Positions 52,201-64,000 of a stretch of DNA of 64,000 nt are shown here, in pieces. The first letter of the stretch is position 1. Each line of letters begins with the position of its first letter. The position numbers and the translations under genes are program-made. Source of the DNA: Pagrus major. Its lineage: Eukaryota > Chordata > Actinopteri > Spariformes > Sparidae. The notes beneath the pieces are model-generated. The model was not told where the DNA came from and did no database searches. It worked only from the letters and a program-made list of their open reading frames with translations. The DNA is taken from contig NC_133237.1 in assembly GCF_040436345.1 (NCBI RefSeq), positions 20,961,749-21,025,748 of the forward strand. The letters run 5' to 3'.

Positions 52201-53166
52201 TAGAGATAGCTTAAGACTCAGACACAAAAACACAGTTTATGTAATTGAGGCACTAATCCTCCACTCCTGTAACCTGTGCGACACACATCACTCTGTGGGA
52301 CAAAAGGCCTGCGGAGGATTCCTTTGATCTATTTCAACAAACCCATGGAAATGAGACTGTCACAATAAAGCGCCGTCAAACAATTCATGATCATTAGCAA
52401 CTGAAACTGTTTTTAAATTCAGATAATTGTGGCCACTGAATAAGCCCATATATTATAAAATGACACCCTGTGTGAAATGTAAGCTGAGGAGTGGAGCACG
52501 ATGGGGATGTGCAGAGGTTCTGTGGGGCAAAAGAGGACTGAGTGGAGGTGAAGAGTGATGGTGAGTTATGCTTGATCTGGTGTGTAAAACACAGAGGGGC
52601 TGCATGGCTATTCTGCAGACTGTCAGCTCGCAGAGGTTCAGATGCTCTCTGAAGGCGTGTAAAGGTGCTACTACCTTTTAAAGGTCCAGTGTGTTGGATT
52701 TAAAGCCCACCTCTATACAGTTTTTCTTCCTTATATTCCTTATATTAAATGGTGGACGTTCTCTCTCAAATAGAGAATTGGGTTATGGTTAATAGTGGAC
52801 CTTTAACACATTTCTATATGAAGAGAAAAAGTAAAAACTCTTTCACATCGAAGAAAGAATTTTCTATCCAATCTTTCTTGATTTATAGCCGGCACAGATC
52901 ATTGCCTCTTTGCCCCAGATTCAGAGGGCATAATAAAATGCAATGTCTTTTTTTTTTTTTTTAATAATTGCCATCTTCACTTTTATGATTTTTTTTTTTT
53001 TACCCGTTTGTTAAATAAGTAAGAATGGTTATGGCCTTGGGTGCCATCTGCAACAAAGGAAACCAATACTGAGAGTGTCTGGAAAGTACCGTACAGTCCC
53101 ATCTGCACAGGCGCTGCAAGATCAAGCGAGCATTGGCCCCGAGAGGGCTAAATATAAATACGATAC
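49286..53166. other. srcin1: Long non-coding stretch, probable srcin1 intron
   Basis: About 3.9 kb of AT-rich sequence with no supported exon. Its only identifiable content is the MITE at 52678-52806 and two T runs at 52948-52963 and 52989-53000. Confidence 0.45.
52678..52806. mobile_element. Short TTAA-bounded MITE
   Basis: The left end TTAAAGGTCCAGTGTGTTGG and the right end AATAGTGGACCTTTAA are inverted copies over about 13 bases, with TTAA at both edges. Total length is 129 bp. From memory, the left end belongs to a family widespread in percomorph fish. Confidence 0.8.
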
Positions 53167-56100
53167 CTGCTGCTGGCCCTGGGTCTTCAGGAAGTCATCT
53201 CTTTTGCCACTCTTAGTCTTGTCTGTGCTGTTCTGCTGCAGGTGCTTCAGTTTGGAGGCAGCTGATGACTGGAGAACCTTGCCAAGGCAGGTATGTCCTC
53301 CCTGAGAGGAGAGGAGAGAGGAGGGAGGAGAGAGGAGAGAGGAGAGGAGTGAATCAGACCATGTTCACACAGTACATGATCACACATTTAATTTCTCCTC
53401 TTCAGTGCCCTTAGTTTATGCCTCTGACACACATCAACTCAGAGTGCAGAGTTATAGCTTGTCTGTCTCCCGAGACCAATGAGGTTTTTAAGATCAGAGC
53501 TTGTAGCTGATAAAACTGAACAATACACTTCAAAGACTTTCACCGTCGATCAGCAGAAAATGACAAAGACGGGAATATAGAAACTCAGCATCAAAACTGA
53601 CGTTGCGTAGCCCAGCCTCACCGCAGGATCCGTGAGGCAGTGCGCTTAATGATCTTTCCTGCTGAGTTACTCTGTCAACTGTCTCTAATATGCACAAAAA
53701 CAAATAGATATTCAGTCGGGTTTCAATCCAGCTGTGCTTCTTGTGCACACAGAGACATTAGCTGAAAAGAAAACTGATAAAAGATTAAAGGCAGTCGCAT
53801 CCGCATCCAAGGCAAAGACACCTGGAAACTCCTCTTCCGTTTATCCTTTCTTCTCTTGATGTGAAGCTGAACGTAGACATAAAATATACAGTACATTTAA
53901 TGCATGATGGATACATCATGCATGTGCTAATTAAGAACTGAACTGTAATGGGGTTTGAAGGCATACCACTTGTCAGTGTAAATTAGGTGAGTATAAGAGC
54001 AAACATTGGACAAGAGTAGGAAGAGGGGTCATGTTGAAATGATGAACGTGGTTGAAGTTGGAGTGATGAAATAATGTGTGAAGACTCTGTAATCCTCAGT
54101 CATGCCCATGGGAATACTCCCTGGCTCTACATCAGAGGGCTGAAACTCACCATGACAGTGTGACTGTCAAGTATTGCAGTCCTGCCCTGAGTGGGAGCCT
54201 ACATTCAGAGCAACAGGGAATACTACGCAACCTGTCAAGACCCCTCACTGGAGTGGCAGCTGACACGGGAACTCAATAAGGCTTTTGATTAAAACTAATC
54301 TTTCATTGTGTTACGGTCAACTAGAGGTGAGTCGAAAGTGGGCTTCTCGCAATATCTGGTAATAGAGTTCAACACGTGGTCATCGGGTATTATCAAGAAG
54401 TGTATTAGAAGTGATTTTGGGCTTTGGTATAGATACATTTATGTTCTCATACAGGTTTTAAGGAAGACTGATAAAGAAGTTGATAGTTTTTATGTCTTAA
54501 TGTGTTCTGAAAGGACAAATTCACCAAGTAACTCCTGATTTATCCAGAGTGTGTACAATATACGAGAGTCAATTTCAAGACAGAACAGACAGGAAGACAC
54601 TCTTTTCACAGCTGACAATTATAGATGAGAAACAGCCAAAGGAAATTAGATATAACTGTATGATCTATGTGTTTACTTAACAAAAAGTGAAATTGGCAAA
54701 CAACTCTGGGCTCAGCAGGACAGCAGCTCCAGCACTAATCACAGAACAGACAAGTACGGAGGAAGTCTGTTGTCTGTCCCCTTTTGCATATTTTCAATTT
54801 CAAAAACAATCAGATGCTGATTTAGTCAGGGAGCAGACATCAGAAGCTTGAAAGCGAAGTTCCAACAGTCACGCAGAGAGAAGCAGTGAGGAAAGGAAAT
54901 AGAGCATGCTGTGTCAGAGCAGGATTCTGCACAGCAGGTGTAAGAAATGAACCTGGGTCGATGCTGGGCTCAAAGAGGATGGCTTAGGTGGGACTGGAGG
55001 TTTCACGGTCTCCGAGGTCGGGCTGCCTGTCGTCTGCACAGGAGTGCTTTTGTTGCATGTCTCAGTGTAGAGCTGCTCTGCAGTTGGATGGCCACTGATC
55101 TCTATCAAGGTGTTCTCCAGCTCACGTATTGTCTCCTCCAAGCTGTCCAGCCTCCTGTAGGTGCTGTGCCGGATATCATCTCTCATTTTCGCTGACCCAC
55201 TGGGTGTTGTAGTAGTGTTTACTGAATGCTGCTGTACCCCAGGAATCATCTTGATTTCAGTGTTGTGCTGAAGTGTCAGCACCCTGTCGCCTGTCTCTAT
55301 CCCTCTCCTCAGAGCCTCCACCAGAGAGCTCTGCTGGCCTGAGGGGAGGGAGGATTTTATTCTGGGTTTGGGCACCGGCTTCGATGACTCCAAAAGGGAA
55401 TGCAGCCGCCTGTAGACCTGATTGACGGTTTCTTCCTCTATGAAGAGCACCAGGAGAGGCCGGTCCCTCAGCTGGACTTCAGAGACTTCTTTAGTCTGCG
55501 GTGAGACAGTCAGTGTGTGCAGAGCTTCTCCTGTAATCCTGCTGATCTCCTGGGCCTCCAGAGGAGACATCACCCTCACCTCCAGCTCTGTCAACAGCAG
55601 GGCAACTTCCTCTTTAAAACAACACTGCTCTCGCTCTAGCTGAGGAGATCTTCCAAATGATTCCAGTTGTTTTGAAATTTGAGTCTGGTAGAGGGTGTAA
55701 TGACCAGTCCAGTCTCGTGATGGACTCTCATTTGTTAAATCTCTGACAGGATCCTCTGAGGCAGTGGGCGAAGCTGGAAGACACTCTGTCAACACGATGT
55801 GGGGGACAGGAGACAAGTTCCTTCCCTATAAATGAGGAAAGCACTTGAGGTTTAAAATTTAACACAATGAAGTGGTCTTAGCTTTAGCACAATCCAAAAA
55901 CTTCCGGGTGAGAACACTGCATAATCAGACAACCAACCATATGACTGAAAAAAGAAAGAAAACAGTGAACGATTTTATCTTCTTGTATGTAAGTCTAGAT
56001 AACTCACTCTTGACAAAAGTATCAGTATGTAAACACTGTGGGCTCCTTACTGTTGCCTCTGATGTGTTTCCCCTGGGGTCTGTCATATGCAGCTCTCTCT

Positions 56101-59100
56101 CAAGTCTAGAGCAGTCCACAGAGGCACAGCTGAACAGCTATTTTTACTGCTGGTCACTCATTCTAACTGACGCTTACATGCAGAAAAACACCACCACATC
56201 AACTTTAACGCCACAGCAGAAAACACATAGATTCTGAATATTTGAAACCTTTTCTATACTCATTTTCAGTATAGATACACCAGAACCAGCTGCACTTTTT
56301 GCTCTCTGTTCTCTCCGGCTGCAAGTTGACACACATTATTTCAAAAGGCTTGATTGAAAGAGAAAAAAATCTTCATTCTGCATATTCATGATTGATGTGT
56401 CTGTGGTTAATTAATTGGTGAGGAATATTATCTGCTGAAGGGAGAGTTTGTTTAAATGTCAGCTTGAAGAGATAGAAGGAGGGCATGAGTGGATGTGACT
56501 GCAGGTCGAGCTGTAACTGGTGCCTCCTGTGTGTGGTAGAGGGTTATAGATAGGGAAGAAGAAAAGAGACAGAGGCTAAACAGGGCACCAATCCACAGCA
56601 CTCAGAGTGTTACCTCTGTACCTGAGGCCTCAGAGGGCCACAGGCTCAGTCTGCAGGGGGGGACACTTTTCCTGCTGCAAGGACTAACAGGCAAGGGAAG
56701 GGGAGAGGGCAGAGCGAGCCTGAGCGGGGCTCTCTCAAACAGCTGCGGAGGGAAAAAAGGAGATTAAAAAGCTGTCAAAAATTGCTAGATAGAATCACAA
56801 CAATCCAAGTCAGTTATTGTTGACTTCTTGTTCCATCAAATTTCAGGCAGGCCATCTCAAACACAGTCCAAGCAGCCATCAGGGTCCATCTGTCTGGCTG
56901 TGATCTGTGAGCCCTGGGTGATGATGTGTGTGACTGAGCAGTATGTGATCTTTGGGCTCTCCCGGTGCCAGGGGCAGGACGACATATGGCACCTGCTGCT
57001 TGAACATGTGGTAATGATGGTGAGCATGTCTGCTTGTAAGAATGTGTGAGCGCAAAAGCCAGAAGCAGATTGTAACATAAATGATAAAAAGAGTCATTGA
57101 ACAACAGCCCACTGAGGATAAAATCAACATAATGCACAACCCATGTTTTAGTTTACCTCCAGCTCAGCAGCAATTTTATCCTCCTCTCTTTCCTCCTTGT
57201 CCCCAGAGGCGAGTGTGGGGGGCGTAGATGCAGGACGAGGGTTTTCAGACACAGCCCTCCTCAGTTTCACGTGAGGCTTCTGGGCTTCAGTCTCTTCAGA
57301 TTCAGACTTCTACAATCAGAAAACACAAAAGGGTTTTCTCGTATCTGACACCAGTATTGACCATGTTTTGATCAGACCACAATATTCCTTAGGTGTACAA
57401 AACAACAGATTACCTTCTCTTTATTAGGACGGACTAACCTTTATACTTTTTCCAGGAATGAGGGGCTCTCCGCTGCGGCTGGTCATACCTGGAGAAGACG
57501 GGAAACTACGTCTAGGTGGCGGAGGAGGAGGAGACTTGGAGGGTTTCTCTGTGCGATACCGCGGTACTGTCAGCTCATCTGGAAAAAAAAAGAAATTCAG
57601 GCAACCTGGGAAAGGAGTTACACTTGCATAATACGTCCACAGTGATTTTAGAACAAGCTATGATGCATCTGAAGGCATTATGTGGAGTACTATGTGAGTT
57701 CTTTTATAAGAGGTCAAGTCGTGACCGAAGATAGTTCAGGAGACTTTATCAGAGGATTTATTGAGGCTTGATCCAGGAGAACACTGTATACTGCCAGACC
57801 AATTCTGAAAGCCACTTCCTGAACGGTGAGTGCCCTTATCAGACTTATGAGACTTACTAGTGTCCAAATAAGGTCACTCTTCTGTCTTCGACAATGTCTA
57901 CAGTATCTTATGTTATTGTTAAGAAAGGGGCAGGTAATGGAAGTTTTCTTCTTCCTGCTCCTGTTTTGTTCATCGATTGTGTAACAGTGTAATTTGTTTC
58001 TGGACAGTTGTTTGGAAATCGACCAACAGGGTTCCTACATCTTTTCTTGAGTCAAATTCAAGCACTCTTCAAGCATTTTCAAGTGGCATTTTACAGCTTT
58101 CTAGCACCTTGCAGATGTGGTAATTACATAGTAAGATATAGTACACACACTCACAATCATTATTTCACTCAATCATTTAAAATCATATGTGTTTCTGCTA
58201 TAAACAACCAAAATGATGTGTCCTGATAGCATTCTGCTATGATGACACATTAAAGGAAAACAAAAACGTTTCATACACTTGTCGGTAAGTAGATATGTAC
58301 ATATGGTTAGGATTCTAATGGGTATTGGAATCTAAACAAGAAACTATACTTACTTAAGTTATCCTAAGTCATGTTGTGTGATCCTTAGGTCGTAATTCAA
58401 TCATATAGAAGGCAACCTGTCTGTGCGTAAGAGTCTGGAAGAAGGTATATCATATCTAATGGCCTTGATTGCTCTGGAGACAGAGGTGGTGCTATACAGA
58501 CCACTGGCCTAACCAGTCATCCTTAGGAAACATGAGTTGAACTCCAAAACAGACTGTGACATTTTACCTCTACCCTAAATAAGGAAAATCCTCTAATATG
58601 GAAAACCTCTGATTTATTGCATTGCAGCTTCTTAAAATTCAAACTGTATCTTCAGTTTTTCAAGTTTTGTCTCAGTTTAGGGAACATTTTCGTCAGAAAA
58701 TCAGATGACCTCCAGGGCAAGTATTTTAAAACTAAATGGATTAGTTTAAAAATGCATGGTTACCCTGAAAACAAAACTGTTTTTCTAAGCCCTTTAAGGA
58801 GTCGAGCCTTTGACAATGATGCACGAAAATGATGCAGAATGACGCACTCAACTTTCCATCTTACCAGAGCCACGCCTGGATCCTCCCTCTTTTCCAGAAA
58901 GCTTGTGCTGGGGCTTGTTAACGCGGTGCTCTTGGGTTGCTGCCCCCATCTGGGGGTTCTGGGAGGAAGGTGTGTTGGAGGAGGGCTTAATCTGCTTGGC
59001 AGCAAAGTCCAGATCTGGAATAGCCTTCATTAACTCAGCCTGGGTCTCCTCCAGCAACCGGTTGATGTCCTGGGCGCTGTACTGTGTCAAACTGGCTCGC

Positions 59101-62100
59101 TTCTCCTCCCAGTCCCGCTCTGCTGCCTGTGAAGTGAAGAGATGGATCTAAACACTGTAACTCACAGCCAATGTAGTGTTGCAGCGCTGGTGTAGCTATG
59201 TTGTGATATGATTTGCGGGCAGTGTAAACAGAGAAGGAAAAAGGTTAAAAACAGCAGACATAATTCCTACCAGTCGGACTTCCACAGACAAAGCTTTGTC
59301 AGCAGCAGAACGGCGTTCCAGCTCCTCCAAGGCTTTGCCCTTGTGGGGGACAGGAGGATGATTGTCCTTGTGAAGGCCAGACGGATTCCCATGGCCACGG
59401 CTGAGACTGGAGTGGGGGCTCCAGTTGGACAGGCTGTTGCCTCCCCCAAGGTCATTTATGGTGAGTGGTGGGCTGGTGGGGATGTCAAAGTCTGAAAACT
59501 TTCTCAAGTCGTCGTTGTGCTTTGACGAAGGATTGGAGAAGTCCTCCTGCTTCTTCCACACCCCCTCATTCGCTTGTCTGGGAAGACATGGAAGATGAAT
59601 TCATTAATCAACTCTTTGAAATGGAACACAAACTAAAACATGAATTATCCATGACTTGAAGGGAAAACAACTGTTGCTGTATGCCAAATACATCCAAAAA
59701 GCTCAAAACACTGTGAAGGGCACAAACTTCTGTCAATACTGAATAATTCTCCAACTCCCTTTTACCCATAAAGATGAGAAAAAAATAAATTTGATGAGCT
59801 CTTTTGAACACTGAGGTTAATTAAATCAGAAAGTAAGGTGCTTTCTGGACGCAAGACTGATTGTGAGATAGACGACAGAACGCTGAAGGGCACATTTTAA
59901 AAGTCCACACTCAACATAAAATTAAAAAGTCTCTATTCGTGTGATTGAAAAGAGCCCTCATCAGGAAGTCATAATGCCAAGTGGCCACATTAATACCGGC
60001 TGCTTGAATGCTCCTTTCAGGACCTTTTGTTCCGACATACATTATGATTTTAAATCATCTCTGGGTCTCTCACGGTCAATGGTTTTAAGAGCTTCGGCTT
60101 CAAACAATAAATGTTTTATGGCGGAAATCTCTGATCTGAATCAACAACATCTAATCAATTTTCCTTGGACGGAGGACTGTCTGTCCACCACGTTTTATGA
60201 AAATCTATAAAGTTCTGCTGACACACAAACAAAGAGGGGTGAAAACATAATCTCATTGGCAGAGGTACAAATGGAAAAGCCTTACGTGGATTGATTACAA
60301 AGGGGAAAGGTTTCATGTCAGTTAATGTTGGTCATATTTCACTGCAAGTGTCACTATGTAAGAATTTATCAGATAAAAGCATTTCCATCAGTCCTTACAG
60401 CATTACTTGAAAACTTTTCAATCACCGAGGACATTTTATAAGAATTGTCACAATGTGTCTTTCAATAACTGGCATATATAGCATAAAGGTTCGCTCTCAA
60501 GGCTCATTTATGCTCAGATACGAATAAGGACGAAGCCCTCAGTCAGAGCAGATTCATACTTGCGCATGGTGGCGAGGGTGTCGGTTATAGTCTTGCAGCG
60601 TTTCAACAGGGCATCGAGCCTGTGTGGCTCCTCTTTCAGGAATTTGACAGCCTCCACCTCCACCCTGAGCACCACCCGCATCTTACTCTGCAGGCCTGGG
60701 AACTGATCTGCAGGAGAGAGTAGAAGAGAGACACAGGAAGTCAGCTACGCTCCCCCCAAACAAATTGATTCTTCTCGTCAAAGCCATTTGTTGTAATCAA
60801 ACAAAACATTTTGGACTACTTTAAATGGTCAGGCAGTTCATTAAGACAATGAACAATCTGAGCAATCTGAGACTGATTAAATGTTTGACAGACTAGCTGT
60901 GGGTGACTAAAAGATAATCATTGCCTTGGTGAGTAATTAGTGCATTATAAACTGTCTGCCAGAGTAAAAGACTGCATTTTCTGTTTTGTGCACAGAATGT
61001 GAAATGTGCCAGCGTGACTCACTTTTCAGCTCTGTGAGTGTTTCTCCCAGCTTTCTCAGAACCGTGGCCTTCTCCTCGAGCTCCTGCACTGTCACCAGCT
61101 TGTGGTTGACAGACGACTCCTTCTGGATCTCTTCCACCGATTTCTCCAGGTCACTGAGATGGAACAGACAGAAGGCTGAACACCCAGGATTCCTCAGCTA
61201 CACTTAAATTTTTACTGAATATTTATCTCAGAATTACGCCGTTTGAGTTTTGTTACAACTTCTGCCAATAAACTGTCTCTAAATCAACTGGCAGAGTTCT
61301 GGACAGCTGAACTGGAGGAGGATGGATTTACAAGTTTCAGGCAACAACTGAGGGAAAAAGTGGATCAGAGAATCTATACAAATGAATTTTGTTCAGCTAA
61401 TATTGAATGTCTCTGCTCTGGTCTGACCTGTGCCACATAAATCTGCCTTAACTTACATAATGAATCAAAGTCCCATGTATAATAAACCAAAATTAATTGG
61501 CCATTAGCCCGGCTAAGCAACAGATATCGATTAGTAGAGATCATCTAACAGTTCAACCAATTAGTCTGCAATCAAAATGCCACTCCCAGTGATTCAGTAA
61601 CTCTTCTGCCGCTCAAAGAAAGGATCATTACCACAGCGAACATTTCCACATATGAGACAGAAGCAAGTTATCTGATTATTAAATCTCAAGGTAGCTCTCA
61701 GCTCTGGTTTTGTCATCACTTCAATTAGCTGCTGGACTGTCTCATACCTCAGATCTTAATAAGCATCTTGCTCTATGCCTGGCTTAATTACAGTTACAGT
61801 TTCATCCTATCACTGTCTCGCTGTGAGTCTTCTAATTATAAAACCGATATGAACTTTGTCATGTTGGAAGCAATTATAAAATATGTGATAAAAGCTCATT
61901 TTGAACCGGATACTTGTCAACTTGTATATCTAATACACCGACTAGAAACCACTCATATTGGTACAAATTACACAATTAATCAAAATATATGAAATCGCAA
62001 CAATGCCAGGTGGAATGTCCGAATTACAGAAGCTGCATTTTATTATAAGATAATATGTGTGACAAAACAGCTTTATAATGATGCATCATAGAGCTGCAGA

Positions 62101-63132
62101 GACGCCCTGGCCTACAAATCGTGTTCTCAAGATGTAAGGAAAACAAGTTTGTGTGGTACAGACCCCAACAAATGTCATATCATCCTTATTTTTATAGATT
62201 TCTTCAGTATAAGTGAAAACTGCGATCCAAGAAATGATCATTCCAACTGACTGTGATTCATTTTTTGACATATGGTGCAGCCCTAGTACAAATGCATATA
62301 TTTTTCTTTTGATTAAAGGGGCTCTGTGGAGCTTCTGTCATGTGCTGGAAGCCGGTCGTTAGTTTTTGTTAGCCAGCTCCATTTCATATTCTGCTCATTT
62401 TCAGGTTCATAATTATATTTTGCTCAAAAAACAGTTTTCTCATACAGCAGAGTGCTGCAGCACTGTATTCCCCTCTGTCTGAAACTCTGTTTTAGTTCCT
62501 GTCTCTTTAAGGCTGCCCCTCCCAAATACCCAGTCTGCTCTGATTGGTCAGCTCACACAAACCTGAGCCAGCACCGCTAACAACAACAGAGCAGCTGTGC
62601 TAAAAAGAAGTGTGATGTCAAAAAGTCACTGAATTAAGGGGAGGACTACTGATGTACAAGAACCTCTATAAAACAATGAAGGAAAGGGAGAAAAAAATAC
62701 AAAATTAGCATAATAGGTCTCCTTTAAACAAATCGTCCACAGACTTGTATAGGAAACCAAGAGTGACGGGGAAGGTCTTTCACGTCAGCTCACATAGAGC
62801 CAATTAAACGGGATTAATACATGTAGATTGTTACCTAGAGCCCTTTTAATAATGTTTGGACTACTATTGATTAAAAAACAAAAGGGGGAATTCAACAGCC
62901 GTGTACTACTTTTCTACAATCACAGTCTGACATCATTGCTGAACAATGTAACTAACTGGAGCTGCTGGATGATGAGCTCCTCCTCGTTGAGGTACTTGAG
63001 TCTCTCCTCCTCCACCAAGAGGCGCTGTCTCTGCAGAGGATCCTCCTGCTTCCTCAGGGCGTCGGCCACGCGCACATTCAGCTCCGCTTCTGTCCGCTTC
63101 AACAGAGTTCGCACTGAATCCTGGTTCTCCAG
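53167..63132 (-). CDS. srcin1: SRC kinase signalling inhibitor 1 (p140Cap/SNIP), 10 exons, both ends outside the certain part
   Basis: p140Cap is a synaptic and cytoskeletal scaffold that binds p130Cas and Csk and restrains Src. Minus-strand exons: 62957-63132, 61023-61153, 60560-60707, 59271-59577, 58865-59126, 57439-57578, 57157-57309, 56614-56742, 54953-55825, 53167-53277. They join in phase for exactly 810 codons with no stop. Family matches in order: RQRLLVEEERLKYLNEEEL; DLEKSVEEIQKES; SKMRVVLRVEVEAVKFLKEE; QANEGVW; RDWEEKRASLTQYSAQDINR followed by LLEETQAELMKAIPDLD; DELTVPRYRTEKPSKSPPPP; KLRRAVSE; and, in the last exon, ASKLKHLQQ with KTQGQQQ. Coiled coils dominate the N-terminal half. 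SH3-ligand motifs include KSPPPPPPRR and KPPVPPKPS. The 129-nt and 873-nt exons have no counterpart in the mammalian form I remember. The N-terminus lies beyond 64000; the C-terminal exon is uncertain. KIAA1217 is the paralogue; these motifs fit SRCIN1 better. Confidence 0.9.
53302..53350. repeat. (GAGAGGAG)n low-complexity tract
   Basis: A purine-only tract about 25 bases upstream, on the minus strand, of the 53167-53277 exon acceptor. Read on the minus strand it is a CT-rich tract. Confidence 0.8.
62313..62727. mobile_element. TTAA-bounded percomorph MITE in a srcin1 intron
   Basis: It starts TTAAAGGGGCTCTGTGGAGC and ends TAATAGGTCTCCTTTAA, with TTAA at both edges and only about 8 bases of good terminal inversion. 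The interior has GCTCATTTTCAGGTTCATAA, GTTTTCTCATACAGCAGAGT and TTAAGGCTGCCCCTCCCAAA, words that I associate with a very common percomorph element. A fragment of it is at 35160-35290. Confidence 0.75.
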
Positions 63133-63136
63133 CTGC

Positions 63137-63175
63137 ACACAAACACACACACACAGACACACATTCAAACACAAT
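63137..63175. repeat. (CA)-rich tract at a srcin1 intron end
   Basis: An interrupted CACACA run on the plus strand. On the minus strand it forms a TG-rich tract directly before the acceptor TGTGTGCAG of the 62957-63132 exon. Confidence 0.7.
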
Positions 63176-64000
63176 GATACAGATAACGTGTTTTGCTCTT
63201 ACTTTAGCAGGGCCTGGTGCACATTTCGCAAGTATTTGGAAATCATTGTTAACCTGCTAGCCTCATAAGAATAGCTTGTTAAAGTTGTGAAATCTGCTAC
63301 CATCGCAACAGAACAACAGGCCAACAACGGGGAGAAGAGCAGCCGAATTTCCAAAACAGACCTCAGTGATTGACAGTTACTGCACATTTTGTTTTCCTGT
63401 CCTTGAGAGGTCAGACGGTACGACCATCTCTTGTTAAGCCAGAAGATCACGTTGCTCTGTCCTTGACTGCTTCTGTGTTTTGCACTCATTGCTTGTTAAA
63501 TTTTTGCGCTGGTGGTTCCCTCAGTGGTGTGTGTGCGGCACGTGTACGCAATATTTCCTCAAACACAGAGAGATGCCCTGAGGAGAACGAAGGATGCCCA
63601 TGACAGAAGCACTGAGTGTGAACTCGGCTCCCTCTCAGTGTTATGCATGGAATATTTTACAGGACTGCTGCATGTAATACAACTCCCTGAGATGAAAGCA
63701 CCTGGTAAGCAAGAAAAATTAATAATTAAGCAGCCTTATGTTCCAGATCTTCCAGGAAGACAACAATATCACGAACATTTAAAATTACCAAGTATTCCTA
63801 ATTATACTGCAGCAGGCAAACACAGTGAATATGATAACATATTCTAAAAATATTAATATATCCAGAAAAAACACATTTTTAGATTTTTTTTTATCTTGCA
63901 GCTCTGCGCTTCCTTTCTCCCAGTTGCCTGTCTCTCCTGCACGCTCGCTCTGTATTATTCATGAGCCACATGTAAAATTTAAGCCAGTGGCCATCGCCAT
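63176..64000. other. srcin1: Right edge, probable srcin1 intron
   Basis: No further srcin1 exon is recognisable to the window end, so the preceding exon lies beyond base 64000. The open frame at 63512-63847 on the plus strand has no supporting homology. Confidence 0.5.

Noticed and set aside
56857-57137. Overlapping ORFs between two srcin1 exons
   Set aside because: No match to the family, no splice sites in the right phase, and the flanking exons already join in frame.
63512-63847. Plus-strand 111-codon ORF near the right edge
   Set aside because: No homology that I recognise. It lies in a probable srcin1 intron and its composition is like the surrounding intron.

Overview
The window is nuclear DNA from a ray-finned fish, most likely a percomorph teleost. 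The genes are split by short GT-AG introns, the intergenic DNA is AT-rich, and several short TTAA-bounded non-autonomous DNA transposons of a type common in percomorphs are present. Six protein-coding genes can be read exon by exon by following splice phase and matching protein families. Nothing bacterial, viral or CRISPR-like was seen.

Layout, left to right: tubg1 (gamma-tubulin, minus, 3' part off the left edge), retreg3/fam134c (ER-phagy receptor, plus), psmc3ip/hop2 (meiotic recombination factor, plus), mlx (bHLH-Zip partner of the Mondo and Mxd proteins, minus), fmnl1 (formin-like 1, plus, 25 coding exons, 1115 residues) and srcin1/p140Cap (Src-inhibiting scaffold, minus, 5' part off the right edge). 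All six have human orthologues on 17q12-q21. From memory the human block TUBG1-RETREG3-PSMC3IP-MLX is contiguous, so this is conserved synteny with FMNL1 and SRCIN1 brought next to it. The genes have no common pathway; the association looks like ancestral linkage. tubg1/retreg3 and mlx/fmnl1 are divergent pairs. psmc3ip/mlx and fmnl1/srcin1 are convergent pairs.

Non-genic content: an intronic minisatellite in tubg1; a foldback element in mlx intron 1 enclosing 13 exact-period copies of a 20-bp palindrome-rich repeat; four TTAA-bounded MITEs; older dispersed repeats in the fmnl1 introns; CTCF-like motifs at gene boundaries; and a recurrent GCTAGC/GTTAGC motif around the starts of tubg1, retreg3, psmc3ip and mlx. 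From 39.3 to 53.2 kb the sequence is mostly non-coding. It holds one GC-rich open exon-like block (46341-46859) and one 48-nt exon candidate (49238-49285), which are the best candidates for an unusual srcin1 C-terminus.

No convincing undescribed biological system was found. The items most worth checking are the structure of the srcin1 3' half, the foldback satellite in mlx, and a GC-AG intron in tubg1.
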